From Pinguiococcus pyrenoidosus (taxonomy: Eukaryota > Sar > Pinguiophyceae > Pinguiochrysidales > Pinguiochrysidaceae): a stretch of DNA of 50,981 bases. Shown in pieces: positions 29,596-39,380 of the stretch (positions are counted from its first letter, which is position 1; the number at the start of each line of letters is the position of its first letter). The notes beneath the pieces are model-generated. The model saw only the letters and a list, made by a program, of their open reading frames with translations, searched no databases and was not told where the DNA came from. The stretch spans positions 1 to 50,981 of the forward strand of contig JAAMXY010000294.1 of the NCBI GenBank assembly GCA_019677205.1, written 5' to 3'. The position numbers and the translations under genes are program-made.

Positions 29596-31368
29596 ATGAC
29601 AGCCTCCAAGCACGTGTTGATCTGCCTGGCGCTCCTTGCGCCGGCACTCGCCTTCCACGCGCCCAGCCAAGCTCTGCGCCGGGAATCTGCTGCACGCATG
29701 TTCTCCAGATCGCCAAAGGCAGAAGAGGTGCTGGTGAAGCCAACGTCGAAATCGAAAGGCCCCCGCGGGAAGCGCCTGAGCCCAGGCTACGGCGTGGAAG
29801 GCCGAGAACTGGCCGACCTGGAGGTTGGAGACATCACCGTGCGCCAGAATCTCGAGCTTGTCTATGGCGATCTGCAAGATTGGGACCGGGCGGCGAAGCG
29901 CCTGCTTGGCCTGCGTGCTTCCGACGACCTGTCGATGACGCTGGCCACGGTGAACGTTGTGACCACGGAAACCAACGAGGAACAGGTCACCGCGGTCAGG
30001 GCGGCCAAGGGTGGAGACGGCAACGGCAATGAGACGGCGCTGAAGTCCAGGAAGACCACGAAAACCGAGACCATTGTCCGCTCGAAGATCCTGAGAACGA
30101 AGAGCCGGCCGGTGCAGGACAGACTGGAGAAGATCGGTGCCGACGTTATGCCGCTGTGGATGAGCGTGGCCCACTCGAGCAGCGTTCCGCGGATGACGGC
30201 AAAGAAAGTGACGGTTGGGGACATTCCGATTGTGCTTTGGAGGGACGCCAGCGACCGTCTCAGTGCCCTCAGCGACGTGTGCATCCACCGCGGTGCAAGC
30301 TTGGCCAAGGGATGGGTGGCGGAGAACGGGTGCATCACGTGTCCCTACCATGGCTTCGAGTTCCAGAGCGACGGCGCTCTTCTTCGCACCCCCGGGGTGG
30401 TGGGAGCCACGGAGGATGGCGAGGGCTCCCCGACTAGTAGCAAGACGCAGCCGCCGACGACGATCAGCTACCCCGTGCGCGAGTCTGACGGCTGGATCCA
30501 AGTCTTCCCGCGATCCTCCACGGAAGCGTTCGCCAATCTGCACGTGCCGGAGATGGGCCTAGATCCCCTGGCCTACCCGGAGATGATTCCCGAGAAGTTC
30601 CGTGCAATTGAGGGCGGCGTGGACATCGAGGGCAGCGTGGAGGCGGTCATGGAGAACGTGCTGGACCTGCTTCACATCAGCTACGTGCACCTCTTTGGGA
30701 ACGCGCAAGAGCCTTTCCCGATCACCACCGAGTTCCACACGTCCTACGATGATCCGCACCCGAACCAAAGGAACATCAAGAGTGGCAAGGTGGTCTTCAC
30801 CTACAACGCGGGCTCCAAGGCTTGGAGCAAGGTCGTGGGCGGCGCCAGGATAGTGCGCGTCGAGAACGAATTCCATCTGCCCTACACGGCGATCATTCGA
30901 GTGCACTTTGGGGAATCGACGAAGACGATCGTCGCCAGCGCCACCCCCGTCTCGGCCAAGAAGACGAGGCTCAACTACAAACTGTACAGAAACTTCGCCA
31001 TCACGCATCCCAAGGACGAAGGGCCGATCAACAAGATCCTTGACAAGGTTTTCCTGGTCTTGATGGACATTACGCTCAACGAGGACAAGGAGATAGTGGA
31101 AAGCCTCTACGAGCACGCTCGCGTCGGGTTCATGAACGGAAAGTACGACAAGCACCAGCTGTCTTACCGCCGGGCTGTACAGGACTTCATGCATAGAATC
31201 AGAGATCGTGAGATCAGGTGCGCGAGCCTTGTGCCACGGCGAATCAAAGCTGTGCGGAGAGCTAATTGCCCGTCGCTGGTTCGCAGGCTGCGCGAGGACC
31301 TCTTTGACGAGGTCGCGGCCCCCGACTTCGAGGGTGAAGATCACCTGTGGCCCCATGGCTCCAACTAG
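29596..31368 (+). CDS. Plastid-targeted Rieske-type oxygenase
   Basis: Two exons, 29596-31217 and 31287-31368, give 567 residues. The 69-bp intron is in frame and stop-free, so unspliced it reads through. The N-terminus MTASKHVLICLALLAPALAF contains a signal peptide followed by Ala-Phe and a basic, serine-rich stretch (HAPSQALRRESAARMFSR). This is the bipartite targeting signal of secondary red plastids. The Rieske cluster is C229-x-H231 and C249-x2-H252 (CIHRG, CPYHGFEF). The mononuclear iron site is D357-LL-H360-ISYV-H365. This arrangement belongs to the ring-hydroxylating family that includes pheophorbide a oxygenase, chlorophyllide a oxygenase and TIC55. The C-terminal CxxC of the PAO/TIC55/PTC52 group is absent and I see no C-terminal membrane segment, so the substrate is unknown. 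About 100 residues between the targeting signal and the Rieske domain are unassigned. Confidence 0.85.
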   Translation: MTASKHVLICLALLAPALAFHAPSQALRRESAARMFSRSPKAEEVLVKPTSKSKGPRGKRLSPGYGVEGRELADLEVGDITVRQNLELVYGDLQDWDRAAKRLLGLRASDDLSMTLATVNVVTTETNEEQVTAVRAAKGGDGNGNETALKSRKTTKTETIVRSKILRTKSRPVQDRLEKIGADVMPLWMSVAHSSSVPRMTAKKVTVGDIPIVLWRDASDRLSALSDVCIHRGASLAKGWVAENGCITCPYHGFEFQSDGALLRTPGVVGATEDGEGSPTSSKTQPPTTISYPVRESDGWIQVFPRSSTEAFANLHVPEMGLDPLAYPEMIPEKFRAIEGGVDIEGSVEAVMENVLDLLHISYVHLFGNAQEPFPITTEFHTSYDDPHPNQRNIKSGKVVFTYNAGSKAWSKVVGGARIVRVENEFHLPYTAIIRVHFGESTKTIVASATPVSAKKTRLNYKLYRNFAITHPKDEGPINKILDKVFLVLMDITLNEDKEIVESLYEHARVGFMNGKYDKHQLSYRRAVQDFMHRIRDREIRCASLVPRRIKAVRRANCPSLVRRLREDLFDEVAAPDFEGEDHLWPHGSN

Positions 31369-31556
31369 GAGCGAGCGGAGCTCGTCTACCCAGGCAGCGT
31401 CACGGGGGTGAAGTGTTTCGCAATTTTTGTTTCTCACATGTTGATATTGTGGATCATGACGACAGAAGTGCGATGATAACAGTGTCATTGTCAACAAGAT
31501 CACCAGAAGTTTTATCTGCCACACAGATGTCGATATCGATGAAATGAGCCTTGTTT
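31369..31556. other. Short gap between convergent genes
   Basis: 188 bp between the Rieske oxygenase stop and the Fes1 stop, AT-richer than the flanks. It must accommodate both 3' ends. Confidence 0.5.
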
Positions 31557-32645
31557 CTACTGCGGAACATTCTCGGGAGGAGGTGGACCGATCATGAACA
31601 CCTCTTCGTTTCTCGAATCAGTCGTCGTCGGAGCCCGGGCCGTAGCCGTAGGATCTTGTCCCTGGCCGCCTCGGATCCTTTCCAGGGCAGCCAGCAGACT
31701 TCCCCACAGACTTCGCTCCAAGTCATTGAAAGCATCGTCCGCATCGTCCGCATCCTCCGCATTCTCCGCATCCATCTGCTGCACACGCTGAGCACGAATC
31801 GTTGTGAGGGCCTCCTCTTGCTCCTGCAGGGCCGCTAGGTCTGGTGTGTCCATGGCGGTGTACTCCACAAGGGCCGCCAGGGCTTTCTCCCTCAAGTCAG
31901 CATCCTGGGTCCGCAAGCACCGCACGAGTCGCGGCACAAGTGGTGCCAGGGCGCGCCTCTGTTCTTCGGTGAGCCCCTCTAGCGAGAACAGCTTCTTCGC
32001 AGCAAATGCAGCCTTTCTCCGCACGAAGCACGTGGGGTCGGCCTCGTCGTCCTCCAACAAGCGAATGAGAATCGCAGGGCCTCCGAGGGCGTAGAAGCGA
32101 TCCACTCCAGGCTTGAAATTCGTCGCCACCGATGACAGCGCTGCCAAGGCCGCCGCTCGCACCCGCGCCTGCGAGTCAACCTCTATTCTCTCTGCGATGC
32201 CACTGAGAAAGCCTGGGTGCGCCACCGCCGCTCCTTGCGCTTCAGGATTGTTCTGCGTCACCGCCCCCACTATTGACAGCGCCCTCTCGCGCATCAGGTC
32301 CCACGGGCTGGAGCTCAACTTGGTCAGAGCGTCCAGGCCCTTGAGCTTCACGAAGAAGTTGGCGTAGTCGATCTGGCACACGATGTCCTCCAACTCGTCG
32401 AACAGATCTTCCAGGCGCTCTTCGTCTCTCTCGCCAACGTCGGTCTCCACGTCCTCTGCCAGCTCCACCAGCGAGGAGATGATCTCCAAGATCCGCTTGG
32501 ACTCATCCAGCACGAGACTGGCCATCACTTCCTCCAGCCACTTCTTGTTCTCCTGCGACATCTCGCTCACTTCGGAAGGCGCAGTGCCGTCGTGATGCTG
32601 GAGAGACCATTTCAATAGGCCTTTCCACTCCAGTGGAGAGGCCAT
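31557..32645 (-). CDS. Hsp70 nucleotide exchange factor, Fes1/HspBP1 family
   Basis: A single exon of 362 residues from ATG 32645. The N-terminus WKGLLKWSLQHHDGTAP, followed by MSQENKKWLEEVM, is the Fes1 N-terminal signature. Armadillo-type helices follow (residues about 110-260: RERALSIVGAVTQNNPEAQ, FYALGGPAILIRLLED). Fes1/HspBP1 proteins bind the Hsp70 nucleotide-binding domain and release ADP, which speeds client folding or hand-over for degradation. The tail has a short acidic ENAEDADDADDAF repeat and ends in Pro-rich sequence. There is no signal peptide, so the protein is probably cytosolic. Confidence 0.9.
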   Translation of the reverse strand: MASPLEWKGLLKWSLQHHDGTAPSEVSEMSQENKKWLEEVMASLVLDESKRILEIISSLVELAEDVETDVGERDEERLEDLFDELEDIVCQIDYANFFVKLKGLDALTKLSSSPWDLMRERALSIVGAVTQNNPEAQGAAVAHPGFLSGIAERIEVDSQARVRAAALAALSSVATNFKPGVDRFYALGGPAILIRLLEDDEADPTCFVRRKAAFAAKKLFSLEGLTEEQRRALAPLVPRLVRCLRTQDADLREKALAALVEYTAMDTPDLAALQEQEEALTTIRAQRVQQMDAENAEDADDADDAFNDLERSLWGSLLAALERIRGGQGQDPTATARAPTTTDSRNEEVFMIGPPPPENVPQ

Positions 32646-33336
32646 TGTCACCGATTCTCAACTTCGTTCGACTCCGCACAGCAGCCGTGTAGACCACCCT
32701 TGCTGCAGAGAGAGCCTGCCAAGCCAGCGCACGCGATACGCACCCACCACGCAGTGCACAAGCGAAGTGCGAAAGGCGAAACGCGAAAGGCGCTCTCCAC
32801 AGATGAGCGACAGAGACGAAGAAGCTCCGGCCCTTTTCTGGAACTGAACTCCAGAACTCCAGAACTCCAGAGACCTGGCCTGTTTCCTGCAGTACCGGTC
32901 ACCAAACCTTCAGAAACTCAAATATGTACACTCAAAGGATAGTACCTAGGTAGATGACAGGACGCATTTGGACCATACTACAGTACTGGATACCCTGTAG
33001 TTGTTCCATTTTTTTTGCTCGGAGGCCACGAAGTCAGGAAAGTGTCTCCTTGTCCGTTGTCCGTCCGCCTCTCTCCCAACTGAGTTTCTCCATGCGTGTG
33101 GGCGGCAACTAAGAAGGTCATAGATTCTGTTTCTGAGCTTCCGGACACAGCCTTCACCTTTGGAGGCTCGTAGCTGGCGATAGGTTGCGGTCTCCTCGGG
33201 AGTCCTGATATCAATTCTTCGTCTTCTTTCTTCACACGAGCACTGTCAAATCTCAATCGCCGCTGAGATCACTCACTTCAGCTGGCATCGGCGGGCAGGA
33301 TCACTGAAGAGAACCCATGGCAAGGCGAAAGGACAG
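32646..33336. other. Intergenic, no gene recognised
   Basis: About 690 bp between the start of Fes1 and the end of the ZIP transporter, both on the minus strand. It holds the Fes1 promoter and the ZIP 3' UTR. An 8-bp tandem repeat lies at 32847-32871. Confidence 0.45.
32847..32871. repeat. Tandem 8-bp repeat AACTCCAG
   Basis: Three head-to-tail copies of AACTCCAG, about 200 bp upstream of the Fes1 ATG. Confidence 0.7.
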
Positions 33337-34573
33337 CTACTCTTCCACGAGGGCAAGAGCAGCCATGAGAGAGAACCCCACGCAAACGCTCACGATGTTC
33401 CGGGACTTGAGCTTCTTGGAGTGGCAGAACTGCGGCACGAGAAGCTCGATGATCCCTACGTAGCAGAAGCTGGAGGCCCCCAGAATTGTGAGGCATGCCG
33501 GGATGTAGCTCTGGGTGTCTGCCAAAGACCGTGCCAGCGACCCGACGAGGATACCCACCGGCGTGAGCGTTGCGAAGAACACGAGGCATGACGCGACCTA
33601 GGCATTCCGCCGCTGCTTAGAGTCATTGCTGCGCAATGGAGCTTCTCGGCATCCACCGATGCGTACCTGATTGGCCCGGAACCCGGCGTTCAAGAGTTGG
33701 CTGCTCAAGGCGGCGGCTGCGACGGCCTTGTGCGTCGCGATCACGAGCACGAGCAGCATCTTCACATGCTTCATGGCCCCGATTGCCACGCTCTCGAAAA
33801 TCACATGCACGGAAATGGAAAGCATAAGCACGACCGCCGAGAATGGATTCGTGGGGACAAATCTTTTGTCCTCGTCGCGGTCGGCGTCGTCCCTTTTGTA
33901 GGTGTGCCCGATGAGCCCGTCCGTCTCGTCCTCCCCCAGCTCGCTGTCCGGCTCGCCTTCCGAAAGCTGCGGCAGCTCGAGGCCCCTTCCCGTGGCGTCG
34001 TCATGCTCCCTCTCGCTTGCCTCCGAGGTGGGCAGCAGCGTGTGAGTCGGGTGGCTGTGGCCTTTCCCGCTGAAGAGCGACTCCAGCATGAGCAGCTGCA
34101 ACGCGCAGCACCAGTGAGTTCAACGGCCTGCCTTTGCACACGCTTGCTGGCCGCCAGAGCCTGCCGAATGCGTACCGAGAGAAATCCCACGCAGAAGAGA
34201 ATTCCCGCGGCGGAGAGCAGCAGCTGCCGGTCTTTGGCAGCAGAGAGATCCAGCATCTGGACCAGAGCTTCTGGAAACAGGTGGGCCAACCCGCCGCCGA
34301 GAAACACCGCGCCGCTGAAGCAGTTGAGCGCGCCAGAGGAGAACACCCTGCTGTCCAAACCGTAGATGAGCCATATTCCCAGCGCGTCCAAAGGCCTTGC
34401 CACAAGGATGTCACGTACTCTGCGCGGGCGTACAAAGGATACATTCCCATGGCAAAAGCTACGCCCCACAGCAGAAAGCCCACGCAGAGCTTGTAGAACA
34501 CGCCATCCACGTAGCTGACGCGCGTCTCATACCAAACTTGCACCTGACCGAGCGCACGCGCGACCTCCGCCAT
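33337..34573 (-). CDS. ZIP-family metal transporter (SLC39)
   Basis: Four exons in transcript order: 34419-34573, 34176-34347, 33667-34095, 33337-33597, giving 338 residues. Eight hydrophobic segments are visible, as expected for ZIP proteins. TM1 is in exon 1 (YKLCVGFLLWGVAFAMGMYP), TM2 is FSGAVFLGGGLAHLFPEA and TM3 crosses the second junction. TM4 has HVIFESVAIGA (HxxxE) and TM5 has VIATHKAVAA; together these form the binuclear metal site of the family. TM6 to TM8 are in the last exon. The loop between TM3 and TM4 is acidic, with only a short histidine stretch (GHSHPTH). ZIPs move Zn, Fe or Mn into the cytosol; the metal is not predictable here. It shares a 388-bp divergent promoter region with the HOOK gene. 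Confidence 0.9.
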
Positions 34574-34961
34574 TTTGGGAGAGACAGCCTGGCGGTGGCG
34601 CTTCAAAGGAGGCGCAGAATACTTGCTTTGTGTTGGGATTCATTGGGAACGTTCAGCTTTTCATGCCCCGGGACAGATGGAAAACTAGGTACCCTAGGTA
34701 GGGAGGGGTACTCGCCAGCAGAATTCAAATTTTGCGCGGTCCCAAGTTTGGAACCATTGAGAAGACGGTTGATTGTAGTTTACCTAATTTGTATTACTAA
34801 CTGGATTATGAGAATTTTTGAATTATTTAATTTAACTCTTTATAAGGATACATGTAACGTGTATCGTCTTGTGATGATTCTTTGTGTGAGCGTCAAACAA
34901 CCAAGAAGTTCCCGCGCTTTCGACCGCTTCAGAAGTGTTCTGCGGTCTGGTGGCGTGAAGC
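34574..34961. promoter_or_regulatory. Divergent promoter region between ZIP and HOOK
   Basis: 388 bp between the two ATGs. The part at 34770-34865 is AT-rich and contains TTATAAGG at 34840-34847, a candidate TATA-like element about 115 bp before the HOOK ATG. Confidence 0.35.
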
Positions 34962-36820
34962 ATGGATGTCGACTCCCAGAAGTCCGCCATCCTGAAGTGG
35001 CTGGCCACGTTCCCACCGGGGGTCCCAGCGGACGACTTTCCGTCCCTGAATGATGGACGGCGCTTGTCGCAGGTGCTGCACACCATAGCCGGAGACACGT
35101 TCTCGTTCGCGGAGCTGCCGGAGGCGGACGGCGCCTCGTGGGTCTTGCGAAGCAGCAACCTGAAGAAGCTGATCAAGAGTCTGCGGACGTTCTACAATGA
35201 AGCGCTGGAGAAAGACGCCGACTTTGACGCGGTCGTGGACGTGGGAGCCGCAGCCAAAGGCGAGGACGAGGGCCGCGGAGCTTTGGCGCTGGCAAAGTTC
35301 GTTCTGGGCTGCGCGGTCGAGTGCGAGCAGAAGCAGACGTACGTGCAGACGCTCATGCAGCTGGACGTGAGCACTCAGACGGTGTTGATGGGGATGATCC
35401 AAGAGATCATGGCGAGCACGACGCCGGTGCAGCGGACCTCCGAGACGTCGCACGACCTGGCGGAGGACGCGGTGGAAGCTGACAACGAGGCCTTCCGGAT
35501 GCAGACGCAGCTCCAGGGTGAGCTGCGCCGCAAGGACGACGCCATCAAGCTACTGCAAGACGAGCTGGCGCAGATCCGGACCGAGCAGGCGAACAAGGCC
35601 AAGCTAGGCGAGGAGGCGGCGCAAGCTGGTACGCTTCGTTGCCCAATGTCCATGGCTTGCATCCGAGCTTGACCATTCTCCCTCCCTTGTGACGCTCTGC
35701 AGGCATGGAGCTGGAGCGACTGCGACTGGAGCTTCGGCAGGCCGAGGTGAAGATCACCGATCTGGAAGTGAGCGTGGAGAAGTGGAAGCAGGAGACGGAG
35801 GATGCGCGGAAGCAGTCCAACCTGCTTGGGCAGCAGAAGCAGCAAATGGAGTCCGAGGTGGAGCAGCTGGCAGAAGAGGTGGACGTGCTGCGGGCGAAGG
35901 AAGATCAACTCAGCCGCTGCGAAGCGCAGATGGAGCGCATGCGAAGCAGGCTTGAGCAACTGTCGGTCTATCCGAAGCGGCTGGAAGAGCAGGACGCCAA
36001 GGCGGCCGAGTACTTCCAGCAGGTTTTGAGCCTCGAAGCAGAGGTCAAGGAGATTCCCACGCTGAAGCAAAAGCTCGAGCAGTACAAGGACAAGGCGGGC
36101 CAGTACGAGCAGGAGAAGGTCGACGCGCTCAGCGAGGTTGCGGTGAAGGAAGCGGAAGTGGAGAGGCTGAAGCGCGACAACAAGGAGGCACTCGAGGAGA
36201 AGAAGATGCTGGAAGACCGTGTGGACGATCTCAGGGCGCAGCTCCAGGTGGCAGAAGAGAATGTCTCCTCGCCGACTTCGCGGAGCGAGGCGGGCATGTT
36301 CGACAACCCGATGGAGCTGCGGGAGAAGGTGCTGCGGCTGGAGCACGAGAACACCGTGCTCCGCAGAGAGAAGGAGAGTCTCGCCAGCGCTGCGCACGAG
36401 GCAGCGGCAGGCGCGAATGTTTCCGTCATGGAGACCGAACTGAGCTCGCTGCGGTCACAGCTCCAGGAAGCGAGCCGGCTCGGCGTGCGCAACGAGTCGC
36501 TCACAACGGCTTTGCAAGAGAAGGAGGCAGAGGTGGTGCGCCTCACCGCGGAGAAGGAGAAGATCGAGGCGTTCACGAAGCGCGCGCTGAAGACGGTGCA
36601 TGAGAAGTACACCAGCGCGCTTCAAGTGGTCAAGGACGAAGCTCAGGGTCGGCAACGGCGAGTGGAGCACCTCGAGAACAAGATCGACAGCATCAAGGCT
36701 GCTCAAAAGCGGGAAGAGCGCCTTATGGTCAGCGCCGTCTACGAATTGGGTCTGCAGATCATGAACAGACAGATTTTTGGTCCCGACACAGTGGATGCGG
36801 CGCCGGCGAGCTCCACGTAG
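34962..36820 (+). CDS. HOOK-family microtubule/dynein adaptor
   Basis: Two exons, 34962-35628 and 35703-36820, with a 74-bp intron, give 594 residues. The N-terminal 150 residues have the calponin-homology-like Hook domain (ILKWLATF, FPSLNDGRRLSQVLHTI, NLKKLIKSLRTFY, KFVLGCAVECEQKQTYV). The remainder, about 165-570, is almost continuous coiled coil rich in Glu, Lys, Leu and Gln. HOOK proteins link dynein/dynactin to vesicles and endosomes: the Hook domain contacts the dynein light intermediate chain and the coiled coil contacts dynein and dynactin. The protein is shorter than animal HOOKs (about 720 residues), so the C-terminal cargo region may be reduced. The stop is 130 bp from that of coatomer zeta on the other strand. 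Confidence 0.88.
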
Positions 36821-36950
36821 ACCACCCGCGGGATGGTGATGGGCGAAGCGGGGCGACCTCGCTCCGGCAAACGTCAAATCAAAGAAAACTGTTGTTTGAA
36901 GCGGTGCCCCTGTCTCGCGCATGTATTGATCTCGTGTCGTGTAGTCATCT

Positions 36951-37782
36951 CTAGTTGAAGGACTGCTGCGCCATGCTTTTGAGGAATTGCTGCCGCGCCG
37001 TGGCAAGCGCCTGGCTGATCGTGAGCTCCGACAGGGGTACCTCTCCGGCTGGCAAGTGGCCCGACGGGCTCCGCATGAGCACGCGGGACGCGATGGCCTG
37101 TGCGTCCGTCTCCAGCACGAGGCCCGAGTCGCAGATCTCGTCGATGGTGAGAAGCACCAGCGCCAGATTATCGAGCAGCGTGCGTCGATCGATCTGTCCC
37201 CGGAGCAGCGAGCTTAACGAGTCCACCAGTCCATCCAGCACAGCGGCCAAGAACACCTCATTCTCGTTCTCATCCCCCAGGACGAAAAAGAGCGTGTCGG
37301 ATCCCCTACAGCACAAAGCGCGTCATACAGAAGTTGCAGAAGTTGCACAAGTTGCCTTCCCATGAGCATCCCCCAAGCATCTCCGGTACCCTCGATAGAT
37401 CGCAATCGCGCCGTCCACCATGAGCACGTCACTTTCCGAGCGAGCGGAGGGCGCCACCTGCATCACCGGCGTGTCGGCGTAAGGCCAGGTTGCATCGGCA
37501 GCAGCACGCAGCCATTTCTTGCTTTGAGGGGGCTTTCATGCACGTCGAGCCTGTACCTTGCCCGCCAAGGAATCGATCACCCGTTGGCACGCAGGTTGAT
37601 TGTGCTCGAAGTGCGGCGCGAAGAATTTGGCCGCGATGCGATGTCCCTCCTGATCCAAGATGAGAATCGCCTTCACGGTGGGTTGCAGCCCCTGAGGAGA
37701 GCAACACTTCCGTTTGAGGGCTCCTCTGAAGAAGTCAAAATCGCTGTCTCTCCTTCTCCCTCTTAGCGCGCACCTGACTCAT
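36951..37782 (-). CDS. Coatomer subunit zeta (COPI)
   Basis: Four exons in transcript order: 37774-37782, 37557-37691, 37390-37457, 36951-37305, giving 188 residues. The first coding exon is only 9 bp and encodes MSQ. The protein then reads GLQPTVKAILILDQEGHRI, with the TVKAILILD start typical of zeta-COP. Later motifs are FFVLGDENENEVFLAAVLDG and LLTIDEICDSGLVLETDAQA, and the protein ends in LTISQALATARQQFLKSM. Zeta-COP is the small adaptin-like subunit that pairs with gamma-COP in the coat that returns vesicles from Golgi to ER. Its length fits the family (about 177-190 residues). It is divergent from the 745-residue unknown, with 317 bp between ATGs. Confidence 0.93.
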
Positions 37783-38099
37783 TCTGCGCCTCTCTATCTT
37801 CAACAGACGCGCGAAGTTCAGCCAACTCTGCGCCGCGAAGGGAAGAGATCGCTGCTTTTGGGGCCTGAGAATCCGCTGTACAGATCGGCGCGGAGTTCAG
37901 CTGAACAGCATTTGTGCGGACAAGAGCCAGCAACATCGTCACGCCCGCATGTACATAGGTGTGTGTGTCGCTAGCACCAAATGCGGATTCTTCCCTCTTC
38001 CGCCCCAAATCCCCCGGTCGTCGACAGGAACGTTTCTCTCCGAAAGTCTCCTTCCTTCCTTCCCGTCGGGAAGGTTGCGGCGGTGTGTAGATCGAGGCC
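37783..38099. promoter_or_regulatory. Divergent promoter region between coatomer zeta and an unknown gene
   Basis: 317 bp between the two ATGs. No TATA or CCAAT element is obvious. An open frame on the minus strand covers much of it but has no family resemblance and is incompatible with the splicing phase of coatomer zeta. Confidence 0.35.
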
Positions 38100-39334
38100 A
38101 TGATGTCGACAAGCTCAGTGGCGCCGCCATGTGGGAAGGTTGCTGCTGTGCGACGAGAGCGCCTGGATGAGCGCTGGAAGATCGCGGAGCTGAATAGATG
38201 CAACATCTCTCCCGTGGCGCTGATCGACCACAAGTGCCGCGGGATCTACGACCTCCAAGATGCTGAGCGCTGGAGTGACTTCATCCGAGATCACATCAAG
38301 TGGGCGGCGGACCGACGGCGGAATGCGCTGTTGCCGCAGCAGGAGCAGAGGCCCGTCGAGCCGGAAGGCGCTCTGCGAAACCCTGTGGAGCAGCTGCTGC
38401 ACCATCTCGGCGACGTCGAGTACATCTACTGGCACTACAAGGACGCCGTCGCGTCGCCGGCGCTGAAGCGGAGAGTCCTCCAGCCGGACCTGGCCTCGTT
38501 TTACCAGCAGCTGCAGGCTCGCGAGAAGCGCGCGTTCCACGGGAGAGTGGAGCAGTACGTGGACGGCGTCGCGCGGAAGCTCCGGGAACAGATCCAGCGG
38601 CGTCTGGAGCAGATGAACGAACGGCACATCTTCCACCCCAAGGCCAACGCAGAGCGTGCGCAGTCCCTGTACATGGCGGCACTCTTCCATGTGCTCCGGA
38701 TGGCAGACATTGAGAGCCGAATTCTTGCAGACTTTAGAGAAGTGAAGGCGAAGGAAAAGCTTGAGAAGGACGCTGCAGACCCAATTCTTTCCGAGCAGCT
38801 GCACCAACTGCGAGAGGCGGCCACCGAGCGGGAGGAGGAGGCTGTGACCGCAGCCGATGCGGAATCCGAGAACTCGCCGAAGATGGAGGCGTATCAAGCT
38901 GAGCACCAAATCGATGCGGAGTGCCCCTTTCCTCAGCCATCGCAAGCGGATGTGGACGACGCCGGTATCATGCGCTTCGAAGCCTTCAAGAAGACGAGCG
39001 AGGCAAAGAAGCGCGCAGAGCTCCTCGTGGGGCCCAGCGACGCCACAGATGCCCAACGGCGTCAGCAGCTGATCAAGCTGGCCAATGCCGCACCGCACTT
39101 CCCAGCATTTTTGCATGTCAGGTAAGAAGGAAGCGTCTCTGTCTCAATCAAAACAAGGGCAGCTGCAAAGCATCATGCAAAGGCTTTGTGTCTCAGGGAC
39201 ATTGTGGCCAAGGCAGACGCGCGACGAAAAAGGACCGCGAACCGCTCTGCTTTACTTGATGGGCTGCGACCGACATCCCTGAGGCCTCTCACGCATCCAG
39301 GCCGCCTCGGTGCGTCGGCTTTCTGCTTCCGCCG

Positions 39335-39380
<46 letters not shown>

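Noticed and set aside
34348-34418. Apparent continuation of the ZIP coding frame through 34348-34418
   Set aside because: Reading through needs a frame change. A 71-bp intron with donor GTACGT and acceptor CAGCAG joins TM1 to TM2 in phase.
37763-38101. Start of coatomer zeta at 38101 with a long N-terminal extension
   Set aside because: The extension has no similarity to zeta-COP and does not join the next exon in phase; the 9-bp exon at 37774-37782 does.
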